A stretch of DNA of 39,455 nucleotides from a virus: IMG/VR virus record IMGVR_UViG_3300022150_000087, positions 1-39,455 of that record. The stretch is one strand, 5' to 3'. Made by a program: the position numbers and the translations under genes. Below, one piece after another: positions 1 to 6,220 of the stretch (position 1 is its first letter; each line of letters starts with the position of its first letter). The notes below the pieces were generated by a model. That model searched no databases and was not told the DNA's origin. It worked only from the letters and a program-made list of their open reading frames with translations.

Positions 1-186
1 CTAGGCTGTTTCGTATCGGACCGAAGCGCGGATCTCGTCTTGTTCGCGTGGATCCCCGTTGTTTGGCGCTTTGCTAAAAGAGATCCGGATCCCGTTCGGC
101 ATCACCTTGCCGCCGGTCTTTTCCTCGACGAAAGCGCGCAGGGCATCCTTGATCTCGGCTTGCTCGAGCTCTGCGGTGGTTCTCAT
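1..186 (-). CDS. Small hypothetical phage protein, 61 aa
   Basis: A short acidic-helical protein with no family I recognise. The first half (MRTTAELEQAEIKDALRAFV) looks like an amphipathic helix and the second half is strand-like. Its start codon overlaps the stop of the upstream P-loop gene by four bases, so translation is probably coupled. It is the last gene of the leftward operon that starts near 1790. The stop codon lies exactly at the window edge. Confidence 0.6.
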   Translation of the reverse strand: MRTTAELEQAEIKDALRAFVEEKTGGKVMPNGIRISFSKAPNNGDPREQDEIRASVRYETA

Positions 187-488
187 GCGCGCACCTCGAT
201 CTCGGCCATTGCCTTTGCAAAGCTGGTGCAGCCGGCATTGAGTTTCGACGCGACCTTTTGCGCGATTGGTTCGGGCATGTTCGTCAAGATCAGGATCCCG
301 GCGTCTTGGTCCTCGCTGAGCTCTGATAGGTCCAGCTTTCGGTTGCTGTCGTCGCGAAACTCCTTGAGGCGATTATTTTTCGCCGAAAACCCGTCGATGC
401 AAATCGCTGCAGCGTAGTGTTTTGCGAGTTTAGATTTGTTGCGGGTTTTGCCGCATGCGCCGGGGCCGTAAACGATCTGGATAGTCAT
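183..488 (-). CDS. P-loop NTPase-like phage protein, 101 aa
   Basis: The protein opens MTIQIVYGPGACGKTRNKSK, a textbook Walker A motif (GPGACGKT, residues 7-14) right after the first beta strand. A later hydrophobic strand (AGILILTNMPEP) could be the Walker B or sensor strand, so this may be a minimal nucleotide-binding protein. At about 100 residues it is shorter than normal kinases or helicases and resembles small phage ATPase-like accessory proteins. The ATG at 488 is preferred over upstream in-frame starts because AAAGGAAA sits just before it and the motif is N-terminal. Substrate and role are unknown. Confidence 0.7.
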   Translation of the reverse strand: MTIQIVYGPGACGKTRNKSKLAKHYAAAICIDGFSAKNNRLKEFRDDSNRKLDLSELSEDQDAGILILTNMPEPIAQKVASKLNAGCTSFAKAMAEIEVRA

Positions 489-508
489 ATGGTTTCCTTT
501 TGGGTTGG

Positions 509-715
509 TTACTGTTGGAAAAGGTGGGGGTGTATCTGGCGTGCCGATTGCTCGAGCCATGGGGCGCGGTGCGTGATGCAGATGCGCCAAAGTTGCCAGC
601 GCATGAAATTCGCCCCCCTGAACCTTGCCCAATAGGGTTTTAGGTAAAATCCGCCTCTCTCGATCGAAATCAGCTTTGCCTTGGGCAGCTTCTTTTTTAC
701 GGTTCTCGGGATCAT
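509..715 (-). CDS. Small basic aromatic-rich phage protein, 68 aa
   Basis: Begins MIPRTVKKKLPKAKLISIER and continues with a Trp/Arg/Phe-rich stretch (KPYWARFRGANFMRWQLWR). The high basic and aromatic content suggests nucleic-acid or membrane association, but I recognise no family. The start is set by an AAGAGG ribosome site six bases upstream of ATG 715. It lies between the HNH gene and the P-loop gene in the leftward operon. Confidence 0.55.
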   Translation of the reverse strand: MIPRTVKKKLPKAKLISIERGGFYLKPYWARFRGANFMRWQLWRICITHRAPWLEQSARQIHPHLFQQ

Positions 716-728
716 GGTGCCTCTTGGT

Positions 729-1541
729 TTAGTTGCTGTTGATGTTGCGCGCGGCATGCTCGAGCTTGGCGATCGCGAGGATCGTCGGCTTTAGAGCATC
801 GGGGGCTGCGTCATAGTTGCGACCGCTTTTGCCGTTGAGGCGGGAGAGCAAGCCGCGCGGCACCAGCTCCCAATTGCTCGGATCGCAATCGGTGCGATCG
901 GCGCTTAGGCATTTGAGCACATGATCTTGCGGAATCGTGCCGTGTTGCTGTTTCCATAGGTAGCGGTGCTTTTGCACAAATCGGGTCGGTGCCCCGGTGT
1001 GGGGATTTGGAAGGGCGACCTTGATCTCGACATAGCCCTCCGAGATCCGTTCGGATCCGAGTGGCACGCGATTGTAAGGCCGGTTGCCGGGCTTGAATTG
1101 GGTCTTTGCCGTGTTCGGATTGGGCGGCATTTGTTTGCCCTTGTTCCAGCTCTTTTGCCCTGGCGCAAAATGACCGCTGCGCCCCGTCTTGATCCCGTGC
1201 CGTTTGCGATATCCGACGATCTGCGCGCGGGTGATGTCGGTGCCGGCAAAGCGCTCGACAAAGGCGGGGTGCACCTCGGCGCGCGACAGGCTGGCATTGT
1301 CTTTGATCCATTTGACTTGTGCCGGCGAAAACACCCGGCGAGACGCCCTTGCCGCGCGTCTTGCCGGCCGCGCCGACCAGCCATTGTTCGCGCTTGCAAA
1401 GTGCCGCGATGTGCTCGAGCTCGACATCTGGCCGATCGAATTTCTTTGAAAACTTGCGCGCGAGCTCGGCACGCGGCTTGGTGCTGTTGCGCTTGATCCA
1501 GGCGCGCTCTGGGTCGCTATATGAGATCCGTTTACCCTTCA
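729..1541 (-). pseudogene. HNH endonuclease split by an apparent frameshift
   Basis: The N-terminal part starts at 1541 (MKGKRISYSDPERAWIKRN) and encodes a roughly 60-residue helical DNA-binding repeat ending near LVGAAGKTRGKGV. A second copy of the same repeat (FSPAQVKWIKDNASLSRAEV, then GIKTGRSGHFAPGQKSWNKG) and the HNH nuclease domain (KHRYLWKQQHGTIPQDHV, TDCDPSNWELV) continue in a different frame, ending at 729. The frame change falls around 1330-1365. Removing one C in the TCTCGCCGGG stretch would join the halves. Family knowledge: phage HNH nucleases of this type carry one or two such repeats before the HNH. It could be a real pseudogene, a sequencing error or, less likely, a recoding site. 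Confidence 0.75.
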
Positions 1542-1789
1542 TTTGACGGCTCCTTGCTCGGTCCGATTTGGGGCAGCATCGGCAACACGGTTTTGCCGTA
1601 CTCGGCGAAAAGCTTGGCCGCGACCAGTTTGGTTTTGGCATTCTCTGTCACCTGGTCGGCGATCTTTACGACCGCCTCGGCGCGCTTGGCCTCTGTCTCG
1701 ATCTGCTCGGGGGTCAAGTCGGTTCCGGCCAGGCGATCGAGCGCTGCGAATAGGTGATCGTCCAGGCTGCTAAGCATTTTTTTGGGCAT
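1532..1789 (-). CDS. Conserved small phage protein upstream of HNH, 85 aa
   Basis: Starts MPKKMLSSLDDHLFAALDRL; the rest is a long helix rich in Glu, Lys and Ala (ETEAKRAEAVVKIADQVTEN). I recall this small coiled-coil-like family as a frequent partner of HNH genes in phages, but its function is unknown. The start at 1789 has a GAGAGGA site upstream. It overlaps the HNH gene by ten bases and is the first gene of the leftward operon, directly downstream of the operator-like palindrome at 1819-1850. Confidence 0.7.
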   Translation of the reverse strand: MPKKMLSSLDDHLFAALDRLAGTDLTPEQIETEAKRAEAVVKIADQVTENAKTKLVAAKLFAEYGKTVLPMLPQIGPSKEPSNEG

Positions 1790-1818
1790 TTCAAATCCTC
1801 TCCAATGGGCTGATGCAA

Positions 1819-1850
1819 TTTGCATTGCACACATAAATGTGCAATGCAAA
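1819..1850. promoter_or_regulatory. 13-bp-arm palindrome, repressor operator candidate (site 1)
   Basis: Two perfect 13-bp inverted arms (TTTGCATTGCACA and TGTGCAATGCAAA) flank a 6-bp AT-rich spacer. The core is CACA-N6-TGTG, as at three other places near the lysogeny switch. It lies between the divergent leftward operon (start 1789) and the rightward gene at 1902, so it could control both. The binding protein is presumed to be the XRE repressor of this phage. Confidence 0.7.
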
Positions 1851-1901
1851 CAAAATGGAGATGCGGCGCAATCACGCGGCGCGCAGAAAAGGGGTTTGAA
1901 T

Positions 1902-2318
1902 ATGGATCATTTCGGGATCGGCAGTGCTATTTCGGGGGCCTGCAAGGTCGCGTGCATTGCCGGCCGGCGTAGCGGCCGCACCACGTCGCTTGTCGAAAGT
2001 TTAAAGAGTGGCGATCGGGTTGTGTTTCTCTCGGAGCGCGAGGGCCGTCGCGTCCAACCGCTGTGCCTCGAGCGGGATGTGAAGATCGAAATCATCGTTA
2101 CGGATCCTCGGTCGCTGGATAGGCTGACTGCCCGGCCGCCGTCGCCCCATGATGGCAGGACGATTTTTGATCATGGGTGGGTTGAGCAATTCTACAGGAT
2201 CGCGATCGAGCAGGCATCGAGCGACATCGACAGACTTCAAACTATGCTTTCGGGGTATGGTGCTCCGCATCGGGCAACCCGGCGGCAAGCTGAACAATTT
2301 TCGAAGTGGGATTTTTGA
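1902..2318 (+). CDS. Conserved Rhodobacterales phage protein, 138 aa
   Basis: Begins MDHFGIGSAISGACKVACIA and has a GRRSGRTTSL segment (about residues 22-31) followed by a hydrophobic strand. This resembles a degenerate Walker A loop that lacks the usual GK[ST]. The central DGRTIFDHGWVEQFY block matches my memory of a protein common in Rhodobacteraceae phages, usually annotated hypothetical. Start ATG 1902 follows a GGGG-containing site, and the gene runs almost directly into the next one. Function is unknown; a nucleotide-binding or DNA-processing role is only an inference from the loop. Confidence 0.65.
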   Translation: MDHFGIGSAISGACKVACIAGRRSGRTTSLVESLKSGDRVVFLSEREGRRVQPLCLERDVKIEIIVTDPRSLDRLTARPPSPHDGRTIFDHGWVEQFYRIAIEQASSDIDRLQTMLSGYGAPHRATRRQAEQFSKWDF

Positions 2319-2319
2319 A

Positions 2320-2538
2320 ATGTCAGGAAACGCTAAGGCTAATCATATTGACGCAAGTCGCGGCAAGTGTGGGTTTTCATCCCGCAGCGATAGCGGTCCG
2401 GAAATTCACAAGTTGCCTACACCGAGTAGCAGCGCCGACGCGCGGAGCCTGACTGATCGGATACGTGATGTTTTGCAAACTGGTGAAGTATTGAATAAGG
2501 ATCAGGGCATGAAAAACGGCGGTGGGAATACGAGTTGA
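2320..2538 (+). CDS. Small hypothetical protein, 72 aa
   Basis: Starts MSGNAKANHIDASRGKCGFS one base after the stop of the preceding gene, so it is probably translated from the same message. It is polar and low in hydrophobic residues, possibly disordered, with one short helix (SLTDRIRDVLQTGEVL). No family recognised. The operon ends at the hairpin terminator 45 bases downstream. Confidence 0.5.
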   Translation: MSGNAKANHIDASRGKCGFSSRSDSGPEIHKLPTPSSSADARSLTDRIRDVLQTGEVLNKDQGMKNGGGNTS

Positions 2539-2581
2539 TGTATCCCGATATTCTCGAATTGTTGAAATCCAAATAATGAAG

Positions 2582-2604
2582 GCGCGCCGCTGTGGCGCGC
2601 TTTT
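2582..2604 (+). terminator. Rho-independent terminator
   Basis: A perfect 7-bp GC stem (GCGCGCC / GGCGCGC) with a 5-base loop is followed directly by TTTT. It ends the rightward pair of genes and separates them from the convergent integrase gene. Confidence 0.8.
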
Positions 2605-2608
2605 CTGC

Positions 2609-3676
2609 CTACTTGATCACGCGCAGCCCTGGCGCTTGCGGTGCCGGCTCGATCTGGGCCTCGGCACGCTCGCCTAGCATCGTGAAATCCCAACCTCTGC
2701 GGCGTAGCCGGCTGCCGAGATCCGCCGGCGCAATCTTGCGATAGCGCTGCGCCATATCCGCCTTTTGCCAGCCGCCGAGATCGAGCAGCCCGCCGAAATC
2801 CTTTGTCTGGGCGTAAAACCATGTTGCCCATGTGTGGCGCAAAACGTGGGGCGTGACCTCTTTCGGATCCAGGCCGGCGGCTTCGCACGCTTTGGTGAAC
2901 GCGCCTGAGATCTGGCCGCCCCCATTGGAGCGCATCACATAGGCTTTGCCCCGTGGTGTTCGGCAAATCGGGCCATCATCGGGCAGGGGTAGCGCGCGCA
3001 CCAGCTCGAGCGCGCGATCGGGGAGCTGGATCATGCGCGGCCGGCCGTTCTTTGTGTCTGGCAGCCATGCCTCGCCCGTGGCGGGGTAGAAATGCCGCAT
3101 CTGGATTGTGAGCGCCTCTGCACTTCTGCAGCCGCCCCCAAGCATGAAGCCGATCGCGGGCAGGATATGGGGCGCTGCGGCCGAGATCAGCGCCTCGGCT
3201 TCCTCGGGGGTCAGCCAGCGGGTGCGGATGTTGTCGCCCTTGCGCCTCTTTAGTTTTCGGGAGGTCGCTAAGCCTTCCTCTGCAGCCATGTTGATCACGG
3301 CCGAAACTGGCGTGATTAGCTGGCGATTGATGGTCGAGTTTGCAGAGTTTGGGTAGAGCTTTGATGCAGCCGCATTTATCGCGGCGTTGTCAATTTGGGC
3401 AAGCATCATATCTGGCCCGAAATAATTCAAGATAGGTAAGAGGAATCGAGCCTCGCCGCCGGCCTTCATGTAGGCCAGTGCAGCTTCGGCAAATGTTAGG
3501 GTTTGGGCTTTGCCATACGCACCACGCTCGAGGATCTCTGCCTCGCGCCGGATCCGGATCGCGTCTGCTTGCGCTGCGATGCTTGTGCCAGTGCTTTCGT
3601 AAATGTGCTGTCCCTGGACGGTGCCGCGGATGTAGTAGTTTCCCTGGCCGTTTCGTCTGAATTTTTTGAGGGGCAT
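2609..3676 (-). CDS. int: Tyrosine-family phage integrase, 355 aa
   Basis: Catalyses site-specific integration and, with an excisionase, excision of the prophage. The N-terminus (MPLKKFRRNGQGNYYIRGTV) is the three-strand arm-binding type. A core-binding domain spans about residues 58-150 and the catalytic domain 155-325. Visible catalytic residues are R184 (GGCRSAEAL), K209 (TKNGR), H277 and R280 (HVLRHTW), W303 in the position often held by His, and nucleophile Y312 (RYRKI). All expected residues are present, so it should be active. Start ATG 3676 has an AGAGGAAAG site. It is the last gene of a leftward operon and its start lies inside the preceding HTH gene. Confidence 0.95.
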   Translation of the reverse strand: MPLKKFRRNGQGNYYIRGTVQGQHIYESTGTSIAAQADAIRIRREAEILERGAYGKAQTLTFAEAALAYMKAGGEARFLLPILNYFGPDMMLAQIDNAAINAAASKLYPNSANSTINRQLITPVSAVINMAAEEGLATSRKLKRRKGDNIRTRWLTPEEAEALISAAAPHILPAIGFMLGGGCRSAEALTIQMRHFYPATGEAWLPDTKNGRPRMIQLPDRALELVRALPLPDDGPICRTPRGKAYVMRSNGGGQISGAFTKACEAAGLDPKEVTPHVLRHTWATWFYAQTKDFGGLLDLGGWQKADMAQRYRKIAPADLGSRLRRRGWDFTMLGERAEAQIEPAPQAPGLRVIK

Positions 3677-3879
3677 TGCGTTCTTTCCTCTGTCAGCGCG
3701 GCAAGCAATGCTGCCGGGCGGTATAGGATCCTGACCTTGCCGCGCGCCTTTACCCAAGGCAGCTCGCCCTCGGTGCGGAGCTGGTCGAGCAGCCGGCGCG
3801 AGGTTTGGATCCCGTTATCAGACAAAAACGCGATTGCCTGTTCGGTTGATAGGAGCGGGGCCGGTGCGATCGCATTCAT
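3496..3879 (-). CDS. Excisionase-like helix-turn-helix protein, 127 aa
   Basis: The N-terminal domain (about residues 8-63: LSTEQAIAFLSDNGIQTSRR, then ELPWVKARGKVRILYRPAAL) looks like a MerR/Xis-type winged HTH with the helix order used by phage excisionases. The remaining 60 residues are polar, low-complexity and Ser/Arg-rich. The C-terminal tail overlaps the integrase start by 181 bases in another frame, while the folded domain ends where the overlap begins. Its ATG overlaps the stop of the upstream gene (ATGA). A role as directionality factor is inferred from position and fold, not proven. Confidence 0.7.
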   Translation of the reverse strand: MNAIAPAPLLSTEQAIAFLSDNGIQTSRRLLDQLRTEGELPWVKARGKVRILYRPAALLAALTEERTQCPSKNSDETARETTTSAAPSRDSTFTKALAQASQRKQTRSGSGARQRSSSVVRMAKPKP

Positions 3880-4112
3880 GGTTGCACCCGCGCGATCGCT
3901 TTCCGGCGCCAGTCGCGCGCCGCGCCAAGTAGTCCAGGGCCGGTGCCCGTGATGCCGCCGATCTTGACCTTGTAAAGTTGTAGTTTCGGAAAGCCTTGCA
4001 TTTCGAGCACCCACCCCTGATAGGCGAAGCCGCCTTTCGACTTGATGGTGTCGATTAGCTGACCGTCGCTGAGATCGAGATCCAACAGCTCCCTGCAGAT
4101 CTGAATACTCAT
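3876..4112 (-). CDS. Hypothetical protein of the integration operon, 78 aa
   Basis: Starts MSIQICRELLDLDLSDGQLI. The middle part (GGFAYQGWVLEMQGFPKLQL) is strand-rich with aromatic residues. No family recognised. No strong ribosome site precedes the ATG, but it overlaps the stop of the upstream small membrane gene (ATGA), so translational coupling explains the start. It shares the same overlap arrangement with the HTH gene downstream. Confidence 0.6.
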   Translation of the reverse strand: MSIQICRELLDLDLSDGQLIDTIKSKGGFAYQGWVLEMQGFPKLQLYKVKIGGITGTGPGLLGAARDWRRKAIARVQP

Positions 4113-4252
4113 GAGAGCACCGCGAGAAAACCGTGCCATGCGGCAAGGCCAGCCAGCCCTGAAACGGCGATGATTTGAACGGCTCGGCATGCCCGATCGA
4201 GCGCCTTTGCGATGGCCTCGATATGCGCGATATCTGAAAATTCATGTGACAT
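4109..4252 (-). CDS. Small single-span membrane protein, 47 aa
   Basis: Reads MSHEFSDIAHIEAIAKALDR and ends in a hydrophobic segment (VQIIAVSGLAGLAAWHGFLA, about residues 25-44) that could span the membrane once. A clear GAAGGA site precedes the ATG, and the stop overlaps the next start by ATGA, which strongly supports a real gene despite its length. It is the first gene of the leftward integration operon. Possible roles such as superinfection exclusion or modulation of lysogeny are speculation. Confidence 0.65.
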   Translation of the reverse strand: MSHEFSDIAHIEAIAKALDRACRAVQIIAVSGLAGLAAWHGFLAVLS

Positions 4253-4284
4253 CTGAAATCCTTCATTGATAGCCTATGAAGGAA

Positions 4285-4303
4285 TTGCACACAATAATGT
4301 GCA
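4285..4303. promoter_or_regulatory. Operator-like palindrome upstream of integration operon (site 2)
   Basis: TTGCACA, six bases, then TGTGCA forms the same CACA-N6-TGTG core as the other three sites. On the reverse strand a TTGACA -35-like hexamer (4305-4310) immediately precedes it, so a protein bound here should block transcription toward the integrase operon. The AT-rich flanks also face the small rightward gene at 4403. Confidence 0.65.
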
Positions 4304-4402
4304 GTGTCAACAAAAAGTATGGTTTGCATCATCTGCCTTAATTTTGCTACGTTTCAACCGTACAGAGCGAAAATTTGAGATAGATCTACTTGGGGGAAGT
4401 AT

Positions 4403-4570
4403 ATGCAAGATTCGATTAGTAAAAGTTTCCATATGAATGAGTTTCACAAAGCCACCGCAAAGCTAAGCGAGCAACAGCTAAACCGGCTCGCCGAGAAGCT
4501 CGAAAAAATGGCAGATAAAAACGACAATGCCGAGGGAGATCCCGGCATCATCGCTCAATCCTCCGATTGA
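4403..4570 (+). CDS. Small helical protein converging on the repressor, 55 aa
   Basis: Begins MQDSISKSFHMNEFHKATAK and continues as a charged amphipathic helix (LSEQQLNRLAEKLEKMADK). A strong GGGGGAAG site lies five bases before the ATG. The 3' end overlaps that of the convergent repressor gene by 16 bases, so the two transcripts could interfere. It resembles small helical regulators or antitoxin-like peptides only in general form; no family is recognised. Confidence 0.6.
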   Translation: MQDSISKSFHMNEFHKATAKLSEQQLNRLAEKLEKMADKNDNAEGDPGIIAQSSD

Positions 4571-4893
4571 ATTTTAATATCTTTAAGAGCCTCGGCTAAC
4601 TTTTCAGTTGAAAGTCGGTCGAGGGCTTTTTGAAGTCTCAAGCGCCCCTCAGTTACGCCATCTTCGATGTTGAGCAGGCCGATCGGTATGTCGAGGACAT
4701 CGCAGATCTTGAGCATGTTTGCGTAAGAGAGAGTTGTGCGTTTGCTAACAAATTGAGAGACGGCATTTCTCGAAAGTCCAGCGGCGCGCGCGACTTCTGA
4801 AAAATTGGTGTTTCTAAGCGCGATAGCAATCCGAATGTTTCGGCGCGCAACGTCCAGATTTGGGTTAAATTGTTCCATCGGCTCCATAAGCAT
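4555..4893 (-). CDS. XRE-family phage repressor (CI-like), 112 aa
   Basis: An N-terminal helix-turn-helix of the lambda repressor/Cro type is clear (FSEVARAAGLSRNAVSQFVS, about residues 31-50) and a conserved third-helix block follows (TLSYANMLKICDVLDIPIGL). The C-terminal 35 residues are helical and may dimerise; there is no LexA-type S24 peptidase domain, so SOS autocleavage is not expected. The start at 4893 has a GGAGA site about ten bases upstream; in-frame ATGs at 4887 and 4878 are alternatives. It is divergent from the Cro-like gene, with two palindromes between them. Confidence 0.88.
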   Translation of the reverse strand: MLMEPMEQFNPNLDVARRNIRIAIALRNTNFSEVARAAGLSRNAVSQFVSKRTTLSYANMLKICDVLDIPIGLLNIEDGVTEGRLRLQKALDRLSTEKLAEALKDIKIQSED

Positions 4894-4927
4894 TTTTCTT
4901 TATCTCCGTTTCTATGTCTTTGCTTAG

Positions 4928-4941
4928 CACATTATAATGTG
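4928..4941. promoter_or_regulatory. Perfect 14-bp operator overlapping the repressor promoter (site 3)
   Basis: CACATTATAATGTG is a perfect palindrome. Read on the reverse strand it contains TATAAT, a consensus -10, about 38 bases upstream of the repressor start codon. Binding here would make the repressor autoregulated. Confidence 0.75.
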
Positions 4942-5021
4942 AAGTTGTACAAATCAAATACAGTTACCAACCCCTTACCAGCTCCTCGATCTAGCGTGCA
5001 GTGGTAAGAAAATGATTGATA

Positions 5022-5039
5022 CGCACAGTATTGTGTGCA
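5022..5039. promoter_or_regulatory. Operator-like palindrome in front of the early genes (site 4)
   Basis: The sequence carries CACA-GTATTG-TGTG with GCACA/TGTGC flanks, matching the other three sites. It lies 70 bases before the Cro-like gene, with a TATA-rich CATATAAG element just downstream that could be a -10. It is the natural place for repression of the rightward lytic operon. Confidence 0.65.
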
Positions 5040-5108
5040 ATGCCTCATATAAGCACCGCATCTAGCGGTTTTTCCGGCCCTGAGGGCTCGTAAAAAAAAT
5101 GAGGCAAT

Positions 5109-5390
5109 ATGCAAGATACTAAAAATCAAAAGAAATTGACGCATTCTGCCCTACCAGATCCCGAGAGTTTTCGCGTTTGGTTAAAAAAAGCGCTTTTTGA
5201 ATTGGGCCTGAAGCCAAGTTCCTATGGCCTCTCTTTGGGCTTGGGGAGAAATACACTCGGCCAATTCTTGCAAGGCGAGAGCCGGGATCTACGCCTCGGG
5301 ACGGCCTCGACACTTACAAAAGATTTGCAAGAAAAAGCGAATAAAGAAGGCAAGGTTTTGGCCGAGCTCGAGGGGATCCGACATGCGTGA
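5109..5390 (+). CDS. Cro/C1-type HTH regulator, 93 aa
   Basis: First gene of the rightward early operon. The core (FRVWLKKALFELGLKPSSYG, then SLGLGRNTLGQFLQGESRDL, about residues 21-60) has the XRE helix spacing, with the recognition helix in LGRNTLGQFLQG. The N-terminal 20 residues and the C-terminal tail are charged. The start has a GAGG site and is preceded by the divergent operator region. By position it should be the Cro counterpart of the repressor, though a CII-like activator is also possible. Confidence 0.8.
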   Translation: MQDTKNQKKLTHSALPDPESFRVWLKKALFELGLKPSSYGLSLGLGRNTLGQFLQGESRDLRLGTASTLTKDLQEKANKEGKVLAELEGIRHA

Positions 5391-5586
5391 TCCGATGCAA
5401 GATCTCGAGCCCCGCATTCGCCGAGACATTGAGGATTTGGCCGCCTCGCATCAAGTCTCCGCCGATGCCCTGATCATTGAATTTGTTTCCGCCTACATTC
5501 GCCTTTTGCGCGATGTGCCGGGGGCATTGCCGCGTAATCCTCTCGAGCCGATCGTTTCGGGTGCGCGTCGGAGATCACAGCAATGA
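5383..5586 (+). CDS. Hypothetical early protein, 67 aa
   Basis: Starts MRDPMQDLEPRIRRDIEDLA and is mostly helical with a hydrophobic central helix (ADALIIEFVSAYIRLLRDV). It resembles small regulatory or ribbon-helix proteins in size, but no motif is clear. It overlaps the Cro-like gene by eight bases and the next gene by four (ATGA), so it belongs to a tightly coupled operon. Confidence 0.6.
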   Translation: MRDPMQDLEPRIRRDIEDLAASHQVSADALIIEFVSAYIRLLRDVPGALPRNPLEPIVSGARRRSQQ

Positions 5587-5813
5587 TCGGAGACAACGCC
5601 CTTGACAGCGCCAGCCGCTCACGCACGTTTGCAAAACGCCTAGACGATCCTCGGGATCCCAAATGCCCGATGCACCTGCGCCGGATCTGCGGCACCTGTG
5701 ATCATTTCGACGGACATCTGCGCCAGGCCGGCCGCGCGCTGTGTAAAGTGTTCGATGTCGAGCAAAGCCCGAGCAAAGGCGCGAAAAACTGCAAGCAATG
5801 GGTGCGTAAGTGA
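5583..5813 (+). CDS. Cys-rich putative zinc-binding protein, 76 aa
   Basis: Five cysteines (residues 28, 36, 39, 54, 70) include CGTC followed by DHFDG, suggesting a small zinc-binding fold. The first 25 residues look disordered. Start ATG overlaps the upstream stop and its own stop overlaps the GTG start of the winged-helix gene. Role unknown; DNA-binding accessory proteins of this size are common beside phage primases. Confidence 0.6.
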   Translation: MIGDNALDSASRSRTFAKRLDDPRDPKCPMHLRRICGTCDHFDGHLRQAGRALCKVFDVEQSPSKGAKNCKQWVRK

Positions 5814-6220
5814 GCGCGGCCGCAGCGCTCGCTGCTGAAATCATGGCACGCCCCGCTACCGACCGCCTCGGCTATGCCCTGGATCTGATCGACTACTATC
5901 TCGATCCCTTGCCGCCATTCTTTGATGCATTGCACGACATCGGCCTGCGCCTGTCGGCCAGCGATGCGCGTTTGCTGCATCTGCTTTACCGCCGGCGCGG
6001 TTCGTTTGTCTCCCTGCAGGCTTTGCTCGCCGCTGCTATGGGCGATCGGCCGGTTGCGGATTGGCCGGATATCTCGACCGTATATGCCCGGCTCTCAAAT
6101 CTGCGCCGTGCCTGCAAGTGCGCCAGCCTGCCGATCGCCATTCGTGCCTGGGCCGGTATTGGCTACCGCCTCGAGGCTCCGGTCGATTTTGAACTCGAGG
6201 GGATGCGCCATGCGGGATGA
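5810..6220 (+). CDS. OmpR/PhoB-type winged-helix protein without receiver domain, 136 aa
   Basis: The region from about residue 47 to 130 follows the OmpR-family effector pattern: LSASDARLLHLLYRRRGSFV as the first helices, then STVYARLSNLRRAC as recognition helix and AGIGYRLEAP as the C-terminal wing hairpin. The first 45 residues (helical, LDLIDYYLDPLPPFFDALHD) replace the usual receiver domain, so phosphorylation control is unlikely. The GTG start overlaps the upstream stop, and the 3' end overlaps the primase gene by 11 bases. It probably regulates phage transcription or takes part in replication initiation. Confidence 0.7.
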   Translation: MSAAAALAAEIMARPATDRLGYALDLIDYYLDPLPPFFDALHDIGLRLSASDARLLHLLYRRRGSFVSLQALLAAAMGDRPVADWPDISTVYARLSNLRRACKCASLPIAIRAWAGIGYRLEAPVDFELEGMRHAG

